From Ensifer adhaerens (GTDB lineage: Bacteria; Pseudomonadota; Alphaproteobacteria; Rhizobiales; Rhizobiaceae), in the NCBI RefSeq assembly GCF_020035535.1, contig NZ_CP083349.1, positions 2,604,001-2,668,000 on the forward strand: DNA of 64,000 nt. Reading direction: 5' to 3'. Below are positions 18,794 to 26,500 of the stretch, piece after piece. Under the pieces are notes generated by a model. The model did no database searches. It had not been told where the DNA came from and worked only from the letters and a program-made list of their open reading frames with translations. How positions within the stretch are numbered: position 1 is the stretch's first letter; each line of letters starts with the position of its first letter. The position numbers and the translations under genes were made by a program.

Positions 18794-18910
18794 GTCGTTC
18801 TCCATCCACTCCGAGACAGGTTCATGTTGCAGCGACTATGCCAAAGTTGATTGCCGCGAAAAATCACAGCTCTCTTGATAGGTTTGGAAGAATTCCTTCA
18901 TAATCGCGCG

Positions 18911-19816
18911 ATGGCAAACGATCCCTTCACAGGACTGCGGGAGTTTCTGGCGGTGGCGGAAGCAAGCAGCTTCACCGCAGCATCAGCGATCCTCGGCGTC
19001 ACACCCAACGCCGTCAGCCAGACAATCAGGGCGCTGGAAGCCCGTCTCGGCCTCCAGCTCTTCGTGCGCACCACGCGACGCGTTGCCCTCACCGAGGCAG
19101 GCCTCGCCTTCCTGAAGCGCGTGCGTCCCGCCGCCGCCGAGATCACTGACGCCTATGAATTGCTCGGCGACTTTCGCGACAAGCCGATGGGCAATCTCAG
19201 GCTGACCGTGCCGCGCATGGCGATCCCTCTGGTGCTGACGCCGCTCCTGCCGCGCTTTCGCCAGGCCTATCCGGACGTTTCCGTCGAAGTCTCCATCGAC
19301 GATGCGGCCGTCCATATCACCGAACACGGCTTCGATGCCGGCATCCGCATCGGCGAAGCGATCGAGCGCGACATGATTGCCGTCAGGCTGACGCCCGACA
19401 TCACCTGGGCCGTGGTCGGCTCGCCCTCCTATTTCGTCAAGCACGGGCGGCCGTCGACGCCCGAGGACCTGACGCGCCACGAAGCCATCCGCTATCGCTA
19501 CCCGGGATCGGGCACGATCTATCGCTGGGAGTTCGAGCGGGAGGGACGCGACTTCTCCGTCGACGTCCCCGGCGGGCTGACGGTCAACGATTTCCAGATG
19601 CTCATGGAGATGGCCGAAGCCGGCACCGGGCTTGCCTACCTGCCGGACCTTTCGGTGCGCGACGCCGTCGCAAACGGCCGCCTCGAACGGGTGCTAGACG
19701 CCTATCTGCCGACGTCGCCGGGCCTCTTCATCTACTTCCCCGCCAAGGCCCAGACCCAGCCCAAGCTGCGGGCTCTTCTCGATCTCTCGTCAAAGATTGG
19801 GCGGGAGCGGAGATAG
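18911..19816 (+). CDS. LysR-family transcriptional regulator
   Basis: A 301-residue LysR regulator with an N-terminal winged helix (about 5-65, FLAVAEASSFTAASAILGVTPNAVSQ) and a complete effector-binding domain (about 90-295). The DLTRHEAIRYRYPGSGTIYRWEF segment is typical of the subgroup that often sits beside oxidoreductase genes. It is divergent from the aldo/keto reductase with a gap of 117 bases, so mutual control is likely. Confidence 0.9.
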   Translation: MANDPFTGLREFLAVAEASSFTAASAILGVTPNAVSQTIRALEARLGLQLFVRTTRRVALTEAGLAFLKRVRPAAAEITDAYELLGDFRDKPMGNLRLTVPRMAIPLVLTPLLPRFRQAYPDVSVEVSIDDAAVHITEHGFDAGIRIGEAIERDMIAVRLTPDITWAVVGSPSYFVKHGRPSTPEDLTRHEAIRYRYPGSGTIYRWEFEREGRDFSVDVPGGLTVNDFQMLMEMAEAGTGLAYLPDLSVRDAVANGRLERVLDAYLPTSPGLFIYFPAKAQTQPKLRALLDLSSKIGRERR

Positions 19817-19917
19817 TCTCGCCTACAACTAGACCTGAAATGTATGCGCATTGACAAGCCTGGGATGTGAGCCGCATATTTCGACTAAATTAGCAATCTC
19901 ATATATTGAGAGGTGGC

Positions 19918-20619
19918 ATGGGGACTGGCTCCGAGGGGCGTCGTGATCGCCTGGCGATCTTGATAGATGCTGAGAATGTTCGCCCGAAATTTCTGCCGCT
20001 TATCATTCTCAAGGCCTCGTCGATTGGCACCGCCTCCATCAAACGTGATTATGGAAATTTTGGCAGTGCTGCGATGGCCGCATGGCAGCCGCTGCTCCAT
20101 GAATATGCGCTCTTGCCAGTCCATGTCGCACCCGCGGCAAAGAGCAAGAATGCCACCGATCTGAAGCTGGCGATCGACGCGATCGATATTCTGCATCGCC
20201 GGCAAATCGAGGGATTTTGCATTGCCTCCAGCGACAGCGATTTCACCTCTCTCGCAAGCCGAATCCGGGAGGACGGGTTGGCCGTCTACGGCTTCGGGGA
20301 AAAGAAAGCGACCAATCCCTATGTGAAATCTTGCGACCGCTTCTTTTACTGCGACCTGCTTCTCGAGGAAGGTGCAAAGGGTGCTGCCGGCCAGCCAGCG
20401 AAATTGCCTTTGAAGGAAATTCACGCCGCTGTGGACGACACGTCAGGTGAAGACGGCTGGGCTTATCTCGGGGAAGTTGGCAACGTACTCAACAAGCGCA
20501 TGCCAGATTTCGATTCCCGACTTCACGGATTCAGCAAGCTCAATATTTTGATGAAAAGCATCCCATCCCTGGAGTGCAAGTCGAATGGCGGCGGCTCGAT
20601 CTACGTGAAACGGAAATAG
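19918..20619 (+). CDS. NYN-domain protein with C-terminal OST-HTH/LOTUS domain
   Basis: A 233-residue protein. The N-terminal NYN (PIN-like) domain (about 10-150) has the acidic residues expected of a metal-dependent RNase: D in AILIDAENV, D in NATDLKLAIDAID and SDSDF in CIASSDSDFTSLA. The C-terminal segment (about 160-233) matches an OST-HTH/LOTUS RNA-binding domain (DGWAYLGEVGNVLNKRMPDFD, then GFSKLNILMKSI). This pairing points to an RNA-processing or RNA-decay role. The ATG at 19918 follows GAGAGG. Codon use is slightly more AT-rich than that of its neighbours. Confidence 0.85.
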   Translation: MGTGSEGRRDRLAILIDAENVRPKFLPLIILKASSIGTASIKRDYGNFGSAAMAAWQPLLHEYALLPVHVAPAAKSKNATDLKLAIDAIDILHRRQIEGFCIASSDSDFTSLASRIREDGLAVYGFGEKKATNPYVKSCDRFFYCDLLLEEGAKGAAGQPAKLPLKEIHAAVDDTSGEDGWAYLGEVGNVLNKRMPDFDSRLHGFSKLNILMKSIPSLECKSNGGGSIYVKRK

Positions 20620-20629
20620 ACCGATCGCG

Positions 20630-21031
20630 TCAGCGCCCCCGAAAGACAACGGCGCAACTCTCGCCGCCGCCGAACAGCCGCGAGCGCGTGAGAAACCGCT
20701 TCTCCCGTCCATTGTCGAGCGAGAACATGCCGCCCCTGCCCGGCACCACGTCGATGATCAGTTGCGTGTGCTTCCACACTTCGAACTGGCTGGCGCTGAT
20801 ATAGACGGGCACGCCGCCGATTTCGCCGAGCTTCACGTCATTGTCGCCGACGATGTAGTCATCGGCCGGATAGCACATGGGCGACGAGCCGTCGCAGCAG
20901 CCGCCGGACTGGTGAAACAGGATATCGGGGTGATCGCGCCGGATTTCGGCGATCAGGTCGAGCGCCGCATCCGTCGCCAGCACGCGGGGTTCGTTGGTAC
21001 CGCCGGTATTTCCCGTTAGTTCAGTGGGCAT
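20630..21031 (-). CDS. DUF779 protein
   Basis: A 133-residue protein of the DUF779 family. Its conserved Cys cluster is SGGCCDGSSPMCYP, which could bind a metal, followed by VYISASQFEVWKHTQLIIDVV and SLFGGGESC-type C-terminal features. DUF779 genes commonly lie next to aldehyde dehydrogenases of the ExaC/AldB type, as here. The ATG follows GGAGGCTCGCCA. It may help mature or regulate the dehydrogenase, but its role is not established. Confidence 0.88.
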   Translation of the reverse strand: MPTELTGNTGGTNEPRVLATDAALDLIAEIRRDHPDILFHQSGGCCDGSSPMCYPADDYIVGDNDVKLGEIGGVPVYISASQFEVWKHTQLIIDVVPGRGGMFSLDNGREKRFLTRSRLFGGGESCAVVFRGR

Positions 21032-21185
21032 TGGCGAGCCTCCAAGCTCAGGCGCGGTCGGTGTGGTCGGCTGAGGCGCGGGTGGAGAGCACACCTCAGC
21101 CGCCGATCGAGCCGGACGGACGGTGGAGAAAACCGTCCCTCCGGCTCCTGTCGCCTTCCCCGGCGGCGGGGAAGGCAGTTTCCGA

Positions 21186-22694
21186 TCAGAAGAAGCCGAG
21201 CGCCTTGGGGCTGTAGCTCACCAGCATGTTCTTGGTCTGCTGGTAGTGATCGAGCATCATCTTGTGGGTCTCGCGGCCGATGCCGGACTGCTTGTAGCCG
21301 CCGAAGGCCGCATGGGCCGGATAGGCGTGGTAGCAATTGGTCCAGACGCGACCGGCCTGGATTTCGCGGCCGAAGCGGTAGCAACGGTTGGCGTCGCGGC
21401 TCCAGACACCGGCGCCGAGGCCGTAGAGCGTGTCGTTGGCGATCTCCAGCGCTTCAGCTTCCGTCTTGAAGGTGGTGACCGAGACCACGGGCCCGAAGAT
21501 CTCCTCCTGGAACACGCGCATCTTGTTGTGACCGCGAAACACCGTCGGCTTGACGTAAAAGCCCTCCGACAGCTCGCCCTCAAGCACGTTGCGGCCGCCG
21601 CCGGTCAGCACCTCGGCGCCTTCCTGGCGGCCGATATCGATATAGGAGAGAATCTTTTCGAGTTGCTCGCTCGACGCCTGCGCGCCGATCATCGTGGCGC
21701 TGTCGAGCGGATTGCCCTGGCGGATCGCCTCGACGCGTTTCACCGCCCGCTCCATGAAACGGTCATAGATGCTCTCCTGTACGAGCGCGCGGCTCGGGCA
21801 GGTGCAGACTTCGCCCTGGTTCAGCGCGAACATGGCGAAACCTTCGAGCGCCTTGTCGAAATAGTCGTCGTCCTCGGCGAGCACATCGGCGAAGAAGATG
21901 TTCGGCGACTTGCCGCCAAGCTCCAGCGTCACCGGAATGAGGTTCTGGCTGGCATATTGCATGATCAGCCGACCGGTCGTCGTCTCACCGGTAAAGGCAA
22001 TCTTGGCGATGCGCGGGCTGGTCGCAAGCGGCTTGCCGGCCTCGAGCCCGAAGCCGTTGACGATGTTGAGCACGCCGGCCGGCAGCAGATCTCCGATCAG
22101 CTCCGCCCAGACGAGGATCGAAGCCGGCGTCTGCTCGGCAGGCTTGAGCACGACGCAATTGCCGGCGGCAAGCGCCGGCGCCAGCTTCCAGGCAGCCATC
22201 AGGATCGGGAAGTTCCAGGGAATGATCTGCCCGACGACGCCGAGCGGCTCGTGGAAGTGATAGGCGACCGTGTCATGGTCGATCTCACCGATCGAACCTT
22301 CCTGCGCGCGGATGCAGGACGCGAAATAGCGGAAATGGTCGATGGCCAGCGGAATATCGGCCGCCATGGTCTCGCGGATCGGCTTGCCGTTGTCGAAGGT
22401 TTCGGCCCGCGCCAGGAGTTCGAGATTGTCCTCCATGCGGCCGGCGATCTTCATCAGGATGTTGGAACGCTCGGCTGCCGAGGTCCGGCCCCACTTTTCA
22501 CGAACGGCATGGGCGGCGTCGAGCGCCAGCTCGATATCGGCGGCATCGGAGCGAGCCACCTGGCAAAGCACGCCGCCGGTCACCGGCGTTGTGTTGTCGA
22601 AGTAGCGCCCGGCCACCGGCTCGCGCCATTCGCCGCCGATGAAGTTGCCGTATTTCTGCTTGAACGGGCTTTCGACGATCTTCTGATGCAACAT
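21186..22694 (-). CDS. NAD-dependent aldehyde dehydrogenase (ExaC/AldB-like)
   Basis: A 502-residue aldehyde dehydrogenase that oxidises aldehydes to acids with NAD(P). The Rossmann region is [22 protein letters not shown], the catalytic Glu lies in [10 protein letters not shown] (about 258), and the nucleophile Cys in NQGEVCTC (about 297). The whole family length is present. I chose the second of two close ATGs because GGGAGGA has better spacing to it; the alternative is 22700. It lies upstream of DUF779 and downstream of an AcoR-like regulator gene, suggesting an inducible alcohol or acetaldehyde oxidation unit. Confidence 0.94.
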   Translation of the reverse strand: MLHQKIVESPFKQKYGNFIGGEWREPVAGRYFDNTTPVTGGVLCQVARSDAADIELALDAAHAVREKWGRTSAAERSNILMKIAGRMEDNLELLARAETFDNGKPIRETMAADIPLAIDHFRYFASCIRAQEGSIGEIDHDTVAYHFHEPLGVVGQIIPWNFPILMAAWKLAPALAAGNCVVLKPAEQTPASILVWAELIGDLLPAGVLNIVNGFGLEAGKPLATSPRIAKIAFTGETTTGRLIMQYASQNLIPVTLELGGKSPNIFFADVLAEDDDYFDKALEGFAMFALNQGEVCTCPSRALVQESIYDRFMERAVKRVEAIRQGNPLDSATMIGAQASSEQLEKILSYIDIGRQEGAEVLTGGGRNVLEGELSEGFYVKPTVFRGHNKMRVFQEEIFGPVVSVTTFKTEAEALEIANDTLYGLGAGVWSRDANRCYRFGREIQAGRVWTNCYHAYPAHAAFGGYKQSGIGRETHKMMLDHYQQTKNMLVSYSPKALGFF

Positions 22695-22860
22695 GGTCAT
22701 TCCTCCCTGAGAACCAGCAACGAGCTGTGTGTAGGAAGGTGAAGTTGAATGCGGGTCTTCGATAGAGCCGTGCGAGCGGCGGCAAGGAGAACTGTTTCAG
22801 AATTGAGACAGGTCGGCGTGGGCGACCATGCTGCAACGCAGCAAGCGGACACACTGTATC

Positions 22861-23022
22861 GCCCCTCATCCCCCTGCCGGGACCTTCTCCCCGTGATCAC
22901 GGGAGAAGCGACAAGCTGAGCGCTCCACATGCCCCAAGGATCCGGGCCAACATAAGTACGACGATCGCTATCAGGCACGTTCCCTCTCCCCGCCTGCGGG
23001 GAGAGGGTTAGGGTGAGGGGCA
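22861..23022. repeat. RIME-type palindromic intergenic repeat
   Basis: A roughly 162-bp element bounded by the inverted ends GCCCCTCA and TGAGGGGC. It contains the inner arms CCTTCTCCCCGTGATCACGGG and CCCTCTCCCCGCCTGCGGGG in two sub-palindromes. The AGAGGGTTAGGGTGAGGGGC end is characteristic of the Rhizobium-specific intergenic mosaic element. It sits between the aldehyde dehydrogenase and its presumed regulator gene. Confidence 0.82.
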
Positions 23023-23044
23023 ACCTCCAGACGGCGTAGGAAGA

Positions 23045-24001
23045 TCAGTTGACAGAGAGCCGCTTCATCTTGCGGTAAAGCGTGGCGCGGCTGATGCCGA
23101 GCAGCTCGGCCGCCATGGAGACGTTGCCATTGGCGCGCGACAGCACACGTCGAAGCGCTGCACGTTCCGCATCGGGAAGCTCGGCGGCGTCGCCTGACGT
23201 ATCTTCCTGGAGGAGATCGGAGGCCGGAACGCCGGCGGCGATGCGCCGGTCGTCGAGATCGAGCCATTGGCGTGCCACACGCGTGGCGCCGAGCACGAGG
23301 TCGTCGCGGTCGACGGCGAGAAGCGCAGGCCCGGCACGGTCCACCGGCACCAGCACGATCCGCGCACCGGCAAAGGCGCGACGGAAGAGGCCGGCCTCGA
23401 TGCGCGCAGCGGCATCGCGCACCGCCTGCGACAGGATCGACATCGTGATCTCGGATGCATCGTCGCGGCAAGTGGAGATGTCGATGGCCGCCGCCAGCCG
23501 GCCGCGATGATCGCGGATGGGTGCTGTGGCGCAGCTCAAGCCGATATTGCTGCTGAGGAAATGCTGGTCGCGCTGGATGACGACCGCGCGCTCATCGGCG
23601 ATCGCCGTGCCGATGCCATTGGTGCCGACGCTCGCCTCGCTCCACACCGTTCCCGACCAGAGCCCGACGCCGCGAAAATCGGCGTCGTCGCCGACTGCAC
23701 CGCGCCGTTCCAGTGCCACGCCGTCATTGTCGGTGAGGAGCAGGCAGCACCCGGCCTTGCCAACCGTGGCGAACAAGCGGTCGAGCTCGATGCCGGCTTC
23801 CGCCAACAGTTCACCCGAACGCTCGCGCACGGAGTGGAACTCACTGTCGAGCAGCCGAAGCGGCGTGCGCGCTTCCTCCGGAGCAAGCTTGTGCAATGTC
23901 ATGCAGCGGCGCCAGGAGGCGGCCACGGGCGAGCTCGCCGCTGCCGAAGACTGGTGCGCGACCCGATAGACAAGTTCCGAATGATCCCTGACGACAGGCA
24001 T
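23045..24001 (-). CDS. AcoR-like GAF/Fis regulator lacking an AAA+ domain
   Basis: A 318-residue regulator. The N-terminal half resembles AcoR-type sensor regions (SWRRCMTLHKLAPEEAR) with a GAF domain (about 70-200) containing WSEASVGTNGIGTAI and LSCATAPIRDHRGRL. The last 45 residues form a Fis-type helix-turn-helix (NVSMAAELLGISRATLYRKMK). The central sigma-54-activating ATPase found in AcoR is absent. So it probably works without sigma-54, perhaps as a repressor or sigma-70 activator of the aldehyde dehydrogenase gene. Confidence 0.85.
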   Translation of the reverse strand: MPVVRDHSELVYRVAHQSSAAASSPVAASWRRCMTLHKLAPEEARTPLRLLDSEFHSVRERSGELLAEAGIELDRLFATVGKAGCCLLLTDNDGVALERRGAVGDDADFRGVGLWSGTVWSEASVGTNGIGTAIADERAVVIQRDQHFLSSNIGLSCATAPIRDHRGRLAAAIDISTCRDDASEITMSILSQAVRDAAARIEAGLFRRAFAGARIVLVPVDRAGPALLAVDRDDLVLGATRVARQWLDLDDRRIAAGVPASDLLQEDTSGDAAELPDAERAALRRVLSRANGNVSMAAELLGISRATLYRKMKRLSVN

Positions 24002-24249
24002 CGCCCTCCTCCCTGAAAGCGTCGACCGGCGACGACGGATGCAACCGATCTCCCAAACGGCGCACCTGCTTGGGCGGCACTATAGCCAACGATGTTCGCA
24101 AAGGTCCAGCCAGACGAAGGTTCGAGTGCCAGCACCCGTCAGCGAGTTTGATCGGTGCATCACGCCGGCGATATCGACAGCGCGCGCGAATGTGATAGGC
24201 GAAAGGATCATATCGCCGCGACTTAACCCCACAACAGCCGGTTGCCGCC

Positions 24250-25431
24250 ATGCTTCGTGACTTCTCGCTCCAGAGCCTCTTCATGGGCCTGCTGATCGCC
24301 TTCGTCGGCTTCGCCAGTTCCTTCGCAGTCGTGCTGCATGGTCTGACCGGTGTCGGCGCCAGCGAAGCGCAGGCCGCCTCGGGGCTGATGGCGCTGTCGA
24401 TTTCGATGGGCGTCTGCGCGATCGTCATCAGCGCCGTGACACGGCTGCCGGTCAGCATCGCCTGGTCGACGCCGGGTGCCGCATTGCTCGCGAGTGCCGG
24501 CGTCGTCGAAGGCGGCTTCAACGCGGCCGTCGGCGCCTTTCTCCTCTGCGGGTTGCTCGTCGTCATCGCCGGCCTCTGGAAGCCGCTGGGCCGACTGGTC
24601 TCGACCATCCCTGCCCCGCTTGCCAATGCCATGCTTGCCGGTGTGCTGCTCAGCCTCTGCTTCGCGCCGGTAAAGGCGATCGCCTTCAATCCGTTTCTCG
24701 GCTTGCCGATTCTTCTCGCCTGGGCCGTCGTCGGCAGCGTCAACAAGCTCTATGCGGTTCCGGCGGCACTCATCGCCTTCGTGCTGGTCATCGCCTTCGG
24801 CGTCGAAATCCCGGCGGGCGCGTTCTCGGCTCTATCCTCGGCGCTTGTGCCGACCGTGGAATTCGTGGCGCCGCAGTTCAATGTTGCGGCCATGGTCAGC
24901 ATCGCCCTGCCGCTTTTCATCGTCACCATGGCCTCGCAGAACATTCCCGGCATCGCGGTGCTGAAGGTCAACGACTATCATCCCGCCCCCGGCCCGCTGT
25001 TTGCAACTACGGGCCTCTTTTCCATGCTGAGCGCCCCCTTCGGCGGGCACGCGGTCAATCTGGCCGCGATCACTGCCGCCATGTGCGCCGGTAGCGATTC
25101 CCACCCCGACCGCGCCCGGCGCTACTGGTCGGCAATCAATGCCGGGGCTTTCTACATTGTCTTCGGCCTGCTCGCAGGTGTCGTCACTACCTTCGTCAGC
25201 CTAGCGCCTTCCATCCTGATCGAGGCGGTGGCGGGGCTGGCCCTTGTCGGCGCCTTCGCCAGTTCCGCCATGGCCGCCTTCACCGAGGCGAAGACCCGCG
25301 AAGCGGCCGCCATCACCTTCCTGGTGACAGCCTCCGGCGTCAGCTTCGGCGGTGTTTCTGGCGCATTCTGGGGGCTGATTGCCGGCGGCCTGATGCTGGT
25401 GCTCGCGCGCTTCACCGCGAGAAAGGCTTGA
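24250..25431 (+). CDS. benE: Benzoate/H+ symporter family transporter
   Basis: A 393-residue polytopic inner-membrane protein of the BenE family, with about 11-12 membrane segments and little outside them. Typical features are the SIAWSTPGAALLAS motif in the first half and FGGHAVNLAAITAAMCAG in the second. BenE imports benzoate with protons. No benzoate degradation genes lie nearby, so the substrate here is open. It is divergent from the GAF/Fis regulator gene with a 248-base gap. Confidence 0.9.
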   Translation: MLRDFSLQSLFMGLLIAFVGFASSFAVVLHGLTGVGASEAQAASGLMALSISMGVCAIVISAVTRLPVSIAWSTPGAALLASAGVVEGGFNAAVGAFLLCGLLVVIAGLWKPLGRLVSTIPAPLANAMLAGVLLSLCFAPVKAIAFNPFLGLPILLAWAVVGSVNKLYAVPAALIAFVLVIAFGVEIPAGAFSALSSALVPTVEFVAPQFNVAAMVSIALPLFIVTMASQNIPGIAVLKVNDYHPAPGPLFATTGLFSMLSAPFGGHAVNLAAITAAMCAGSDSHPDRARRYWSAINAGAFYIVFGLLAGVVTTFVSLAPSILIEAVAGLALVGAFASSAMAAFTEAKTREAAAITFLVTASGVSFGGVSGAFWGLIAGGLMLVLARFTARKA

Positions 25432-25523
25432 GCGCACCGCATCTTCCCACTCGATTTCCGGCACGACGTTGCCGCAAGACCGCTGTGCACTTTCGTGCGA
25501 CATGCTTTAAAACCGCGGCAAAG

Positions 25524-25552
25524 CTTGCATTTGCGGGCGATCTCGTCTATGC
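25524..25552 (+). promoter_or_regulatory. Sigma-70 promoter of rplY
   Basis: CTTGCA (25524-25529) and CTATGC (25547-25552) are separated by exactly 17 bases, close to the rhizobial housekeeping consensus CTTGAC-N17-CTATAT. Transcription would start near 25559 and give a leader of about 108 bases. Confidence 0.7.
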
Positions 25553-25587
25553 ACCGCCCCGTCCGCGTAGACACCCTTGGAGGCAAC

Positions 25588-25621
25588 GCGGATGAAGCCC
25601 ATGCGGCTTCGGTTCATCCGC
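25588..25621 (+). promoter_or_regulatory. Hairpin in the rplY leader
   Basis: A perfect 9-bp outer stem (GCGGATGAA/TTCATCCGC) encloses a smaller GC-rich inner pairing, 45 bases before the rplY start and inside the predicted transcript. There is no T run after it, so it is not a terminator; autogenous control by L25 or an mRNA-stability role is conceivable. Confidence 0.4.
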
Positions 25622-25666
25622 ATTGTCGGATGAACTCTCCAGATTTAGACATAGAAAGGTCTACCC

Positions 25667-26275
25667 ATGAGCCACGCAACTTATGAGCTCAAGGCCGAGA
25701 CGCGCGAACGGGTTGGTAAGGGGTCCTCCCGTGAACTTCGTCGCAACGGTCTTATCCCGGCTGTCATCTACGGTGACAAGCAGGCCCCCCTTTCCATCGC
25801 GCTCTCCACCAAGGAAGTGACGATGAAGATCCACGCCGGCGGTTTCATGACCACCGTCGCAACGATCGACCTCAACGGCGAAAAGATCCGCGTCCTGCCG
25901 AAGGACTACCAGCTGGATCCGGTCCGCGACTTCACCATGCATGTCGACTTCCTGCGCGTCTCCAAGGACAGCCAGGTTACCGTTGAAGTTCCGGTTCACT
26001 TCGTCAACGAAGAAAAGTCCCCGGGCCTGAAGGCTGGCGGCGTTCTCAACATCGTTCGCCACGAAGTCGAACTCAACGTTTCGGCTAACGACATTCCGGA
26101 ATTCCTGACCGTCGATCTCTCCGGCCTCAAGGTCGGCGACGCCGTTCACATCTCCAACATCAAGCTGCCGAAGGGCGCGACCCCGGTTATCGCCGACCGC
26201 GACTTCACCGTTGCAACGATCGTTGCTCCGGCCGGTGGCGTGAAGGAAGAAGCCGAAGGCGAAGCAGAAGCCTGA
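25667..26275 (+). CDS. rplY: 50S ribosomal protein L25 (CTC/TL5 type)
   Basis: A 202-residue long-form L25. The N-terminal 5S-rRNA-binding domain (about 1-90) opens with [23 protein letters not shown]. The TL5/CTC C-terminal beta domain (about 95-190) is followed by an acidic Glu/Ala tail. Codon use is strongly biased towards preferred codons, as expected for a highly expressed gene. It is followed by a hairpin terminator; pth, its frequent neighbour, lies 3.5 kb downstream after a two-gene insertion. Confidence 0.96.
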   Translation: MSHATYELKAETRERVGKGSSRELRRNGLIPAVIYGDKQAPLSIALSTKEVTMKIHAGGFMTTVATIDLNGEKIRVLPKDYQLDPVRDFTMHVDFLRVSKDSQVTVEVPVHFVNEEKSPGLKAGGVLNIVRHEVELNVSANDIPEFLTVDLSGLKVGDAVHISNIKLPKGATPVIADRDFTVATIVAPAGGVKEEAEGEAEA

Positions 26276-26324
26276 TTGGCTTTTGGCTGACTGGCGAAAG
26301 CCAGTCCCGCTGCACTTCATCGAG

Positions 26325-26355
26325 AGCCCGTCCCATTCGTTTGGGGCGGGCTTTC
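26325..26355 (+). terminator. Intrinsic terminator after rplY
   Basis: An 11-bp stem (AGCCCGTCCCA/TGGGGCGGGCT, one G-U pair) with a 6-base loop is followed by a short TTTC tract. Confidence 0.75.
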
Positions 26356-26500
26356 TGCATTGCCGCGAGCCTGCGGCAGCGCAACGCCGGCATCGCGTCT
26401 CATCATTTATCATGCCGCGATTTCAGCAACATTTAAGATTTTGATGATGTTCTTCAGGCGGGGAAACTGGGGCTCAGACTGAAGAGAATCCGAATATGAG

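Noticed and set aside
21123..22742. A 539-codon plus-strand open frame opposite the aldehyde dehydrogenase gene
   Set aside because: It is fully antisense to a gene with complete family motifs. Its composition reflects the GC-rich third positions of the real gene, and it has no ribosome binding site or recognisable domain.
22861..23022. Palindromic block as an insertion sequence or CRISPR array
   Set aside because: There is no transposase, target duplication or regular spacer pattern; it fits a RIME-type repeat.
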